From: Thermoleophilia bacterium
GTDB lineage: Bacteria > Actinomycetota > Thermoleophilia > Gaiellales > Gaiellaceae
Reading direction: 5' to 3'
NCBI GenBank assembly: GCA_025927435.1
Contig: JAICLM010000146.1
Location: 1-5,685 of the forward strand
DNA: 5,685 bases
The first letter of the stretch is position 1; each line of letters begins with the position of its first letter. Of the stretch, positions 1 to 5,685 are shown piece by piece. A program made the translations under genes and the position numbers. Below the pieces are notes generated by a model. The model had not been told where the DNA came from. It worked only from the letters and a program-made list of their open reading frames with translations, and searched no databases.

Positions 1-32
1 CGCGCTCGCTCACGCGGCGGCCGCTTCGACGC

Positions 33-1223
33 CTAGCCGGCCTGCGCGATCTTCAACACCTTCTCGACGGCGACCCGCAGCGGCTCGGGCACCTCGCCGT
101 TGCCGCGGAACCGCCGCCACGCCTTCTGCGGCTTGCGGCCGCGAGTGCTCGCCCGCAGTCCGGAGACGGTCTCGAAGTCCGGCGTGAGGACGACGGTCCG
201 GCGGCTGCCCGCCACGTCGCGGATCAGGCGGTTCACCACGCGCTCGGACTCGACCGGCCGGGTCCCCCGCGGCGCGTCGCGATCGTGGACGACCACGTAC
301 GGGACGCTGCAGGCGTTCGCGATGCGCGCGAAGAGCGGCATGTTGCCCTTGCCCCCGCACTCGAGCACGAGGATCCCCTCCTTGTCCGGATCGACACCGA
401 GCGCCTCGAAGACGATCGGAAGCGTCAGCTTCTCGGTGCGGCCCTCGACCAGCACGGCGCAGCGGGCAAGAAAGAGCTCTGCCCGGTCGCTGTCGAACTC
501 GGAGAGGGCGCGGAACATCTCCGCCTCCGCGAGCGGCGCGGGCTGAAAGAGCGACGTCCCCCCGGTGGGCGTGTGGCGAACGAGCGCGAGCTCCTCGAGC
601 TTGTCGACGCTGAGGAAGACCGGCGCGTGCGTGGAGTAGAGGATCTGGTTGCCCGCCTGTGCGAGCGCCCGCAGGAGGCCGTAGAGATGGCGCTGGGCGT
701 GTGGGCTGAGATAGAGCTCGGGCTCCTCGATCAGGAGTACGAAGTGCCGCAGGTTCGAGACGAGCAACCGCTCCATCCCGGCGACGAGCGCAAGCCCACC
801 GTCGGCCGCGGCCCAGTGCCGGTCGACGGTCGGCGGGTGGAAGAGCTCGGCGACCTCTGCGGCGCCGCGCCCGGTGGCGGGGGCCACGAGGGTGCGCGAG
901 CGGAGGTTTGCGGGCAGGAAGAGCACCGGCGGCGCCCCGGCGCGGTTGAGGTTCAGGGTGTCGGGCGGCTTGGCGTCGAGGAAGATCGTCCCCTTCGCAA
1001 CGTCGGCCTCGAGGCGGATCCTCCCTCCCGCTCCGTCGCGCGCGACGTCGTCGATCGTGGGCGGCGGCGCGGCGGCTTCGAGCAGCGTCCAGATCGCGGT
1101 CAACACGGTGGACTTACCGCTGGACGCCTCCCCCACGAGCGCGCACATCGAGGCGGGCGTGAGCTGGAGCGTGCGGGCGGCGCGATAACCCTGGATCGAG
1201 ACTCGTCTGAGCGGCGGGGGCAC
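33..1223 (-). CDS. Compact OLD-family protein: AAA/ABC-type ATPase with C-terminal Toprim nuclease domain
   Basis: A 396-residue protein starting at GTG and ending in TAG. The N-terminal strand VSIQGYRA (8-15) and Walker A GEASSGKST (31-39) open an SMC/ABC-like ATPase. Walker B is FVLLIEEPELYLSP (161-174, acidic pair E166/E167). The switch histidine is H199 in YSTHAP. DGG at 141-143 may be a degenerate signature motif. A Toprim domain follows: VLVEGRTEK (257-265, E260), a GGKGN loop (290-294) and the metal-binding DRD (D314, D316). This order defines OLD (overcoming lysogenization defect) nucleases, which cut DNA or nick it using metal ions. At 396 residues it is short; many OLD and GajA proteins have 500-600, and the usual helical insertion between Walker A and B seems reduced. 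It lies 60 bases after the Nudix gene on the same strand and may be co-transcribed. Family assignment is firm. Substrate and role (repair or phage defence) cannot be read from the sequence. Confidence 0.9.
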   Translation of the reverse strand: MPPPLRRVSIQGYRAARTLQLTPASMCALVGEASSGKSTVLTAIWTLLEAAAPPPTIDDVARDGAGGRIRLEADVAKGTIFLDAKPPDTLNLNRAGAPPVLFLPANLRSRTLVAPATGRGAAEVAELFHPPTVDRHWAAADGGLALVAGMERLLVSNLRHFVLLIEEPELYLSPHAQRHLYGLLRALAQAGNQILYSTHAPVFLSVDKLEELALVRHTPTGGTSLFQPAPLAEAEMFRALSEFDSDRAELFLARCAVLVEGRTEKLTLPIVFEALGVDPDKEGILVLECGGKGNMPLFARIANACSVPYVVVHDRDAPRGTRPVESERVVNRLIRDVAGSRRTVVLTPDFETVSGLRASTRGRKPQKAWRRFRGNGEVPEPLRVAVEKVLKIAQAG

Positions 1224-1230
1224 GGCACGA

Positions 1231-1235
1231 ACCTA
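1231..1235 (-). promoter_or_regulatory. Possible ribosome binding site of the OLD-family gene
   Basis: On the minus strand TAGGT lies upstream of the GTG at 1223, with 8 bases between AGG and the start codon. It supports GTG as the start, because the protein then begins a few residues before the expected first beta strand. The match to the Shine-Dalgarno core is partial. The 60-base gap it lies in (1224-1283) shows no convincing terminator or promoter. Confidence 0.35.
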
Positions 1236-1283
1236 CCCGCTTGCAGCGCGCTGTCGCGTCGCGGCGGGGGGCTGACTGACGGC

Positions 1284-1745
1284 TCACGGCGCCCACAGCG
1301 CACCGAGATAGACCGCCGGGTCGCCGGGCTGCCAGCGCCCGAGGAAGCGCTGGAGCGGTGGGTGGAGCACGATGCCGTCCAGCTCCCCCGGATCGAACAG
1401 GCGATGCCCACGCACGGCCGCGTCGCTCGACGTGACGCGCTCCAGCGAACGGCCGGACAGGTCGGCCGCGAAGATGATGTGGACGACGTGCTTGGCGATG
1501 AAGGTGCGCTTCGGCGCGATCGAGTCGACGACCGCAACCGGCCCCTCGAACATGAGGTCGTCACCGATGGCGACCTCCTCCTCGAGCTCGCGCCGGAGCG
1601 CGTCCACGAGGCTCTCGCCGGTGTTGACTCCGCCCCCCGGCAGCAACCAGTACTCGCCGCGCCCGGACTTCTCGTGCCGGCAGAGAAGCACGCGCCCCTC
1701 CCAGCGGAGCACGGCCGACACCCGGATGCGCGGCTCGAGGGGCAT
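1284..1745 (-). CDS. Nudix hydrolase
   Basis: A 153-residue Nudix-fold pyrophosphohydrolase, expected to split a nucleoside diphosphate linked to another group (NDP-X) with Mg or Mn. The Nudix box covers residues 38-60: G38, E44, then R52-E53-L54 and E56-E57, preceded by the typical EYWLLPGGG (31-39). The metal-binding glutamates are all present. The usual glycine after the second E pair is alanine (A59), so the box reads RELEEEVAI; some Nudix proteins tolerate this. The length is that of a single-domain enzyme with no extra module. The ATG overlaps the dut stop by one base (TGATG), implying translational coupling. Next to dUTPase, a nucleotide-pool cleaning role is a reasonable inference, but Nudix substrates cannot be predicted from the box. 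I therefore give no gene symbol (MutT-like or ADP-ribose pyrophosphatase-like are both possible). Confidence 0.93.
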   Translation of the reverse strand: MPLEPRIRVSAVLRWEGRVLLCRHEKSGRGEYWLLPGGGVNTGESLVDALRRELEEEVAIGDDLMFEGPVAVVDSIAPKRTFIAKHVVHIIFAADLSGRSLERVTSSDAAVRGHRLFDPGELDGIVLHPPLQRFLGRWQPGDPAVYLGALWAP

Positions 1746-2179
1746 CAGTGGGCCGAGCTGCCGAAGCCCTTCTCGCCACGCTCGCTGTCCGGCAGCTCCG
1801 CGACCTCTCGCGGCTCGGGGAAGGCCACCGGGACCACGACGAGCTGGGCGATCCGCATGCCCGGCTCGACGACGAACGGCTCGCTGCGGTCGGTGTTGAG
1901 GAGCACGATCTTGAGCTCGCCGCGGTAGCCGGCATCGACGAGACCCGGGGTGTTCAGCACCGTGATGCCGTGGCGCGCCGCGAGCCCCGAGCGCGGCTGG
2001 ACATAGCCGGCGTGCCCGTCCGGGATCGCCACCGTGAGGCCGGTGCCGACGAGAGCTCGCTCCCCCGGTCCGAGCTCGACTCGCTCGCAGGCGGCGAGGT
2101 CGAGGCCCGCGTCGTGCGCGTAAGCGCGGGTGGGCAGGGTCGCTCCGTCATGGAGTCGCTTCACGAGCAGCTCGGTCAC
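1745..2179 (-). CDS. dut: Deoxyuridine 5'-triphosphate nucleotidohydrolase (dUTPase)
   Basis: A 144-residue trimeric-type dUTPase that converts dUTP to dUMP and pyrophosphate. This keeps uracil out of DNA and supplies dUMP for thymidylate synthesis. All five family motifs are in order: I AGLDLAA (24-30), II PRSGLA (62-67), III GLVDAGYRGELK (79-90, catalytic D82 and substrate-contacting Y85), IV GMRIAQLV (107-114), and V RGEKGFGSS (134-142, with the phenylalanine that closes over uracil). Length matches the family. Translation starts at GTG, which overlaps the hflX stop in GTGA. No good Shine-Dalgarno sequence precedes it, so translation probably depends on coupling to hflX. It ends in TGA, sharing one base with the Nudix start. 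Nothing is missing; it looks fully functional. Confidence 0.97.
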   Translation of the reverse strand: MTELLVKRLHDGATLPTRAYAHDAGLDLAACERVELGPGERALVGTGLTVAIPDGHAGYVQPRSGLAARHGITVLNTPGLVDAGYRGELKIVLLNTDRSEPFVVEPGMRIAQLVVVPVAFPEPREVAELPDSERGEKGFGSSAH

Positions 2180-3480
2180 GCGCGACGCCGTTCGTGGGCT
2201 TCCTCGGCGACGAGGTAGGGCGCGAAGCGGTGAATCTCGCGGCGCGGCAGGCGCGCGACGACGAGGACTCCCTCGGGCGTGTCCTCGCGCTCGTCGATCG
2301 GGGCGCCGAGCGCATAGAGCTCGTTCAGGCGTCCCCCCTCCTCGAACGGCAGCAGCAGCCGCACGCGCTCGAACCGCTCTCCGAAGCGCTCGGCGACGCG
2401 GGCCCGGAGCTCGTCGAGGCCCTCGCCCGTGAGGGCGGAGATCTGCAGCGCATCCGGATACCGATTCGCGAGGCGGCGCCGCCCGAGCGTGTCGACCGCG
2501 TCAATCTTGTTGACGACGAGCTCGGCGGGCAGCTCGTTCGCGCCGATCTCGCGCAGGACGTCGTCGACGGCGGCGATCTGCTCGACGAGGCGCTGCTCGG
2601 GCGCGGATCCATCCACGACGTGGAGGACGAGGTCGGCCACGAGCGTCTCCTCGAGCGTCGCGGCGAAGCCCTCGACCAGCTGGTGCGGCAGACGCCGGAC
2701 GAAGCCCACGGTGTCGGTGACGAGATAGCGGCGGCCCTCTTGCTCGAAGCCGCGGGTCACCGGGTCGAGCGTTTCGAACAGCCGGTCGCGGACGGAGACT
2801 CCGGCGTCGGTGAGCGCGTTGAGGAGCGTCGACTTGCCGGCGTTCGTGTACCCCGCGAGGGCCACCGTCGGCGTCTCGGTGCGCTTCCGCTCCTTGCGCC
2901 GGACGTCTCGCTGGCGGCCGAGCTTGCGCAGCCGCGTGCGCAGCAGCGTGATGCGGCGGCGCGCGAGGCGGCGGTCCGTCTCGAGCTGGGACTCGCCCGG
3001 GCCACGGGTCCCGACCCCGCCGCCGAGCCGCTCGAGGTGCTGCCACATCCCCCGCATCCGCGGCAGGTTGTACTCCAGCTGGGCGAGCTCGACCTGGAGC
3101 TTTCCCTCGGCGCTGACGGCGTGCTGGGCGAAGATGTCGAGGATCAGCTGGGTGCGGTCGACCACGCGCGCCTGGAGCGCGTTCTCGAGCGTCCGCTGCT
3201 GTGGCGGGCTGAGCTCGTCGTCGACGATCAGCACTTCCGCGTGCGCGTTGCCGTACGCCTGCTTCAGCTCTTCGAGCTTCCCCTTGCCGACGTAGGTGCG
3301 CGCGTCGGGGAGCCGCCGGTGCTGGACGACGCGGCCGACCGGCTCGACGCCGGCTGTCCGCGAGAGCTCCTCGAGCTCGGCCAGCTCGTCGGCACCGTCC
3401 GCCCCCTGTGGGAGCACGGCAACGAGGAGCCCACGCTCGGGCTCGGCCGCCCAGGAGCGCTCGGGCTGTCCCATCGCCAT
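2176..3480 (-). CDS. hflX: GTPase HflX, ribosome-associated
   Basis: A 434-residue HflX, close to the usual length. HflX binds the 50S subunit and splits stalled or hibernating ribosomes under stress; in some Actinobacteria it contributes to macrolide-lincosamide tolerance. The N-terminal nucleotide-binding-like domain (about 18-115) contains YVGKGKLEEL (63-72) and VDDELSPPQQRTLE (87-99). The linker GGGVGTRGPGESQLETDRR (153-171) is diagnostic. The G domain has G1 GYTNAGKST (210-218), a probable G2 in TLDPVTR (237-243), G3 DTVG (256-259), G4 NKID (324-327) and G5 SAL (348-350). A basic C-terminal domain ends in ERRRA. The frame stays open far upstream, but similarity begins near residue 18 and the first in-frame start downstream of the promoter patch is the ATG at 3480 (MAMGQ; a second ATG is at 3474). 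No Shine-Dalgarno is correctly spaced for either, so the mRNA may be leaderless. It is the first gene of the minus-strand cluster. Confidence 0.97.
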   Translation of the reverse strand: MAMGQPERSWAAEPERGLLVAVLPQGADGADELAELEELSRTAGVEPVGRVVQHRRLPDARTYVGKGKLEELKQAYGNAHAEVLIVDDELSPPQQRTLENALQARVVDRTQLILDIFAQHAVSAEGKLQVELAQLEYNLPRMRGMWQHLERLGGGVGTRGPGESQLETDRRLARRRITLLRTRLRKLGRQRDVRRKERKRTETPTVALAGYTNAGKSTLLNALTDAGVSVRDRLFETLDPVTRGFEQEGRRYLVTDTVGFVRRLPHQLVEGFAATLEETLVADLVLHVVDGSAPEQRLVEQIAAVDDVLREIGANELPAELVVNKIDAVDTLGRRRLANRYPDALQISALTGEGLDELRARVAERFGERFERVRLLLPFEEGGRLNELYALGAPIDEREDTPEGVLVVARLPRREIHRFAPYLVAEEAHERRRA

Positions 3481-3486
3481 TCGGCG

Positions 3487-3497
3487 GTCATTATGAC
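3487..3497. promoter_or_regulatory. Putative bidirectional -10 element between hflX and dapE
   Basis: GTCAT-T-ATGAC is a perfect inverted repeat with a one-base centre and the only AT-rich patch at the divergent junction. Leftward it gives CATAAT (3495 to 3490, five of six to TATAAT). Rightward it gives CATTAT (3489-3494, four of six, including the key second A and last T). Standard spacing predicts starts near 3483 leftward and 3501 rightward, about 3 bases before the hflX ATG (3480) and 4 before the second dapE ATG (3505). At a 17-base spacer the -35 candidates are poor (TCGGAA leftward, CTGTCC rightward, three of six each). Promoter function is inferred. The palindrome could instead be a regulator site or chance. 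Confidence 0.4.
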
Positions 3498-4515
3498 TCC
3501 TGCCATGCCGGTTTCCGATCTCGCCGCCCGGACGCTCGAGCTTGTCGATGTTCCCTCCGAGAGCCGCCGCGAACGTGCCGCGATGGAGCTCGTGCGGAGC
3601 CTCCTGCCCGGCGAGCCGCTCTTCGACGACGGCGAGGCGCTCGTCTGGGGAGACGCCGCCGCACCGGTCGCCCTCGCGGGCCACGTCGACACCGTGCCGG
3701 CGCAGCGCAACCTCCCCGGGCGCATCGCCGACGGCGCCGTGCACGGCCTCGGCGCCAGCGACATGAAGGGCGGCGTAGCGGTGATGCTCGAGCTCGCGCG
3801 CGCGGCGGCTCCCGCGCGGTACGTCTTCTTCACCCGTGAGGAGGTCGCGCTGGAGGAGAGCCCGCTTCCCGCCGCGTTCGCGAGCGGCGTGCTCGCGGGC
3901 ACGGAGCTCGCGATCGTGCTCGAGCCGACGGACGCCGTCCTCCACGCCGGCTGCCTCGGGAATCTGCAGGCCCAAGTCGACTTCCACGGGGAGAGCGCGC
4001 ACTCGGCCCGGCCGTGGACGGGGCGCAACGCGATCCACGCGCTCGCGGAGGGGCTCGCGCCGCTCGCGCACCTCGAGCCGCTCGAGGTCGAGCTCGACGG
4101 GCTCGTCTACCGCGAGGTGGTGAGCGCGGTGAGCGTCGAAGGCGGGATTGCGCAGAACGTCGTCCCGGCACTCGCCTCGGCGGAGCTCAACTTCCGCTTC
4201 GCGCCCGGCCGCTCGCGCGACGAGGCCGAGGCGCGGCTGCGCGAGCTCGTCCCCGACGGTGAGCTCCACGTCCTCCACAACTCGCCGTCGGCGCCGCCGG
4301 CGCTCGGGAACCCGCTCCTCGAGCGGCTGCGGGAGCTCGTGCCGGAGGTCGCGCCGAAGCAGGCGTGGACGCCGGTGGCGCAGTTCGCGGAGCAGGGCAT
4401 CGACGCGATCAACTACGGGCCCGGGGCAACCGCGTACGCGCACCGGCAGGACGAGCAGATCCCGATCGCGAACCTGCACGCGGTGTACGACACCCTGGCT
4501 AGGTTCCTCTCGTGA
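3493..4515 (+). CDS. dapE: Succinyl-diaminopimelate desuccinylase (M20 family)
   Basis: A 340-residue M20 di-zinc amidohydrolase. DapE removes succinate from N-succinyl-LL-2,6-diaminopimelate, giving LL-diaminopimelate for peptidoglycan and lysine. Visible active-site residues are H64 and D66 in AGHVDTVP, bridging D90 in GASDMKGG, E116 (base) and E117 in FTREE, E144 in LEPTD, and H317 in ATAYAH. A dimerisation (lid) domain is inserted around 155-265 and includes FHGESAHSARPWTGRNAIH (164-182). It is slightly shorter than E. coli DapE (about 375). M20 members are easily confused (ArgE, carboxypeptidases), but dapC and dapD directly downstream make DapE the best call. Two starts are possible: ATG 3493 has GGCGG five bases upstream; ATG 3505 (MPVSDLAART, 336 residues) lacks a Shine-Dalgarno but would be nearly leaderless from the putative promoter. 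The longer form is given. Its stop overlaps the dapC start (GTGA). Confidence 0.93.
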   Translation: MTPAMPVSDLAARTLELVDVPSESRRERAAMELVRSLLPGEPLFDDGEALVWGDAAAPVALAGHVDTVPAQRNLPGRIADGAVHGLGASDMKGGVAVMLELARAAAPARYVFFTREEVALEESPLPAAFASGVLAGTELAIVLEPTDAVLHAGCLGNLQAQVDFHGESAHSARPWTGRNAIHALAEGLAPLAHLEPLEVELDGLVYREVVSAVSVEGGIAQNVVPALASAELNFRFAPGRSRDEAEARLRELVPDGELHVLHNSPSAPPALGNPLLERLRELVPEVAPKQAWTPVAQFAEQGIDAINYGPGATAYAHRQDEQIPIANLHAVYDTLARFLS

Positions 4516-5615
4516 TCAACCCTGTGCTCAGCGAGATGGCCGTGTACCCGTTCACGCGGCTCGAGGAGGAGCGGCGGAGGCTCGTGGCGGCCGGCGTGGA
4601 CGTGGTCGATTTCGGCAAGGGCGATCCGAACGAGCCGACCGACCCGATGATCCGCCAGGCGCTCGTGGACGCGCTGCCGGAACGCGCGCCGTACCCGCTC
4701 GCCCAGGGCTTGCCCGAGCTGCGGGAGGCCGCGTCGGCCTGGCTCGAGAGGCGCTTCGGCGTCGCCGTCGACCCGGACCGCGAGATCGTTCCGACCTACG
4801 GCTCGAAGGAGGCGATCTTCTCCCTCGCCCAGGTTCTCGGCACCGAGGGCCGGGTGGTGGCCTTCGGCGAGCCGGCGTACCCCGTGTACGAGCGGGGCGC
4901 GCTCTTCGCCGGCGCTCGGGTGCAGACGCTGCCGCTGCGGCGGGAGAACGGGTTCCTCCCGGATCTCGGCGAGCTCGACGCCGACGTGGTGCTCCTCTGG
5001 GTCAACTACCCGCACAACCCGACCGGCGCGCTCGCGCCGCGCGCGTTCTACGACGAGCTCGCGGAGGCGGCCGAGCGCCACGACTTCGTCGTCGGCTCGG
5101 ACGAGGCATACACCGAGCTCTGGTTCGGGGAACCGCCGCCGTCGGCGCTCCAGGCCGCCGACCGCTCGCGCTTCGTCGTCTTCCAGACGCTGAGCAAGCG
5201 CTCATCGATGACGGGCTACCGCTCCGGGTTCGTCGCGGGACCGCCGGAGGTCGTCGCGGCGCTGAAGTCGTACCGCCCCACCGTGGGCACCGCCCCGCAG
5301 GAGTTCGTGCAGCGAGCTTCCGTCGCCGCGTGGAACGACGAGCGTCATGTCGATGAGACCCGCGCGCGGTACCGCGCGAAGCGGGACGTGCTGATCCCGG
5401 CGATCGAAGCGCGCGGCTGGGAGATCGTCGCGAGCGAAGCGACGATGTACCTCTGGGTCGTCGGGCCGGATCCCGAGGCGCTGCTCGAGCACGGGATCAT
5501 CGTCTCGCCCGGCGAGATGTTCGGGCCGAGCGGCCAGGGCTACGTTCGCTTCGCGCTCGTGCCGACGCTCGAGGAATGCGAGCGCGCGGCGGAGATCCTG
5601 GGAGAGTTGCCCTGA
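4512..5615 (+). CDS. dapC: Succinyldiaminopimelate transaminase (fold-type I PLP aminotransferase)
   Basis: A 367-residue aspartate-aminotransferase-like enzyme. DapC moves an amino group from glutamate to N-succinyl-2-amino-6-oxopimelate, the middle step of the succinylase branch. Family landmarks: FGKGDPNEPT (34-43) near the substrate-binding N-terminus, YGSKEAI (96-102) for phosphate contacts, NYPHNPTG (165-172, N169), DEAY (197-200, D197 pairs with the PLP ring nitrogen), Schiff-base lysine K229 in TLSKRSSMTGYRSGF, and carboxylate-binding R346 in GYVRFALV. Length is normal. The GTG start lies in the dapE stop (GTGA); AGG eight bases upstream (4501-4503) is a modest ribosome binding site. 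Later in-frame starts (GTG 4524, ATG 4536) would shorten it slightly. From sequence alone it could be another class I aminotransferase such as LL-diaminopimelate aminotransferase. Its place between dapE and dapD decides for DapC. Confidence 0.9.
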   Translation: MINPVLSEMAVYPFTRLEEERRRLVAAGVDVVDFGKGDPNEPTDPMIRQALVDALPERAPYPLAQGLPELREAASAWLERRFGVAVDPDREIVPTYGSKEAIFSLAQVLGTEGRVVAFGEPAYPVYERGALFAGARVQTLPLRRENGFLPDLGELDADVVLLWVNYPHNPTGALAPRAFYDELAEAAERHDFVVGSDEAYTELWFGEPPPSALQAADRSRFVVFQTLSKRSSMTGYRSGFVAGPPEVVAALKSYRPTVGTAPQEFVQRASVAAWNDERHVDETRARYRAKRDVLIPAIEARGWEIVASEATMYLWVVGPDPEALLEHGIIVSPGEMFGPSGQGYVRFALVPTLEECERAAEILGELP

Positions 5616-5685
5616 TGGACCTCGACGCGACGATCGCTGCGCTCGACCGCGGCGAGGTGCGGGTCGCCGAGAAGGTGGACGGTGA
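5615..5685 (+). CDS. dapD: Tetrahydrodipicolinate N-succinyltransferase, N-terminal fragment cut by the window edge
   Basis: Only the first 23 codons lie in the window: MDLDATIAALDRGEVRVAEK then VDG. From memory, this aligns with the E. coli DapD segment IALLDSGALRVAEKIDGQW, a characteristic stretch near the N-terminus. DapD transfers succinate from succinyl-CoA to tetrahydrodipicolinate, the first step of the branch that DapC and DapE complete. The ATG overlaps the dapC stop by one base (TGATG), so translation is probably coupled; upstream GGGAG (5600-5604) is a plausible ribosome binding site, 10 bases before the start. The start leaves out about 30 residues that precede this segment in E. 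coli. The call rests on a short match plus context. The left-handed beta-helix domain would lie beyond the edge. Confidence 0.8.
   Translation, partial: MDLDATIAALDRGEVRVAEKVDG

Noticed and set aside
1..13. Possible start of another minus-strand gene at GTG 13 (reading MSER)
   Set aside because: Only four codons are visible and there is no ribosome binding site. It cannot be told from chance at the window edge.
1244..1253. Palindrome CAGCGCGCTG in the gap between the Nudix and OLD genes, considered as terminator or operator
   Set aside because: Ten-base GC palindromes are common at this composition. The stem has no loop and no T-run follows, so it is not a terminator.
285..1928. A 547-codon plus-strand open frame opposite the OLD, Nudix and dut genes
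   Set aside because: It crosses three real genes with full motif sets on the other strand, and its product is a repetitive Arg/Glu/Gly/Asp mix without domains.
33..2179. Gabija-like or other named defence island
   Set aside because: An OLD-type nuclease is present but no UvrD-like helicase or other known partner lies in the window. The neighbours are housekeeping genes with matching base composition.
2194..3492. The dapE frame is open for about 1300 bases upstream on the plus strand, opposite hflX
   Set aside because: Same base-composition artefact. The first recognisable DapE residues come after 3505, and hflX fills this stretch with all its G motifs.
3481..3492. Lysine riboswitch or WhiB7-type leader before dapE or hflX
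   Set aside because: The gap between the two starts is only 12 bases, and I see no leader-like structure or AT-rich activator site. There is no room for an L-box unless it lies within coding sequence.
3481..4479. The hflX frame stays open for 999 bases upstream on the minus strand, opposite dapE
   Set aside because: Antisense frames often lack stops in high-GC genes. The translation is low-complexity, Arg/Glu-rich and matches no domain, and dapE on the other strand has clear catalytic motifs.
33..5615. Frequent GAGCTC/CTCGAG words that look like a dispersed repeat
   Set aside because: They come from common Glu-Leu and Leu-Glu codon pairs (GAG-CTC, CTC-GAG) in the coding frames and show no regular spacing.

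Overview
This is a gene-dense bacterial window with GC content of roughly 70% by eye and strong G/C preference at third codon positions. It carries six complete genes and one gene cut by the right edge. The base composition, the GTG starts and the 1- or 4-base stop/start overlaps suit a high-GC bacterium, most plausibly Actinomycetota. A deep-branching class such as Thermoleophilia is my guess from style only. I see no mobile element, CRISPR array, tRNA or rRNA.

Left half, minus strand, in transcription order from about 3480 down to 33: hflX (ribosome-associated GTPase), dut (dUTPase), a Nudix hydrolase, and a compact OLD-family protein with an ATPase followed by a Toprim nuclease domain. hflX/dut overlap by 4 bases (GTGA) and dut/Nudix by 1 base (TGATG). 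The OLD gene follows after 60 bases, so the four could share one transcript. The common theme is stress and quality control: rescue or splitting of stalled ribosomes, clean-up of dUTP and other nucleotides, and possibly nucleic-acid cleavage.

Right half, plus strand, from about 3493 to the edge: dapE, dapC and the first 23 codons of dapD, joined by GTGA and TGATG overlaps. These encode the three succinylase-branch steps of diaminopimelate/lysine synthesis, in exactly the reverse of the reaction order (DapD, then DapC, then DapE).

The two transcription units diverge from a 12-base gap between start codons (3481-3492). The only AT-rich patch there is the palindrome GTCATTATGAC (3487-3497). It reads as a -10-like hexamer on both strands (CATAAT leftward, CATTAT rightward), with predicted start points 18 bases apart. 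This suggests a symmetric bidirectional promoter giving nearly leaderless hflX and dapE messages, and it is the most interesting feature of the window. Apart from this junction and the compact OLD protein, the content is ordinary chromosomal housekeeping; I found no convincing new multi-gene system.
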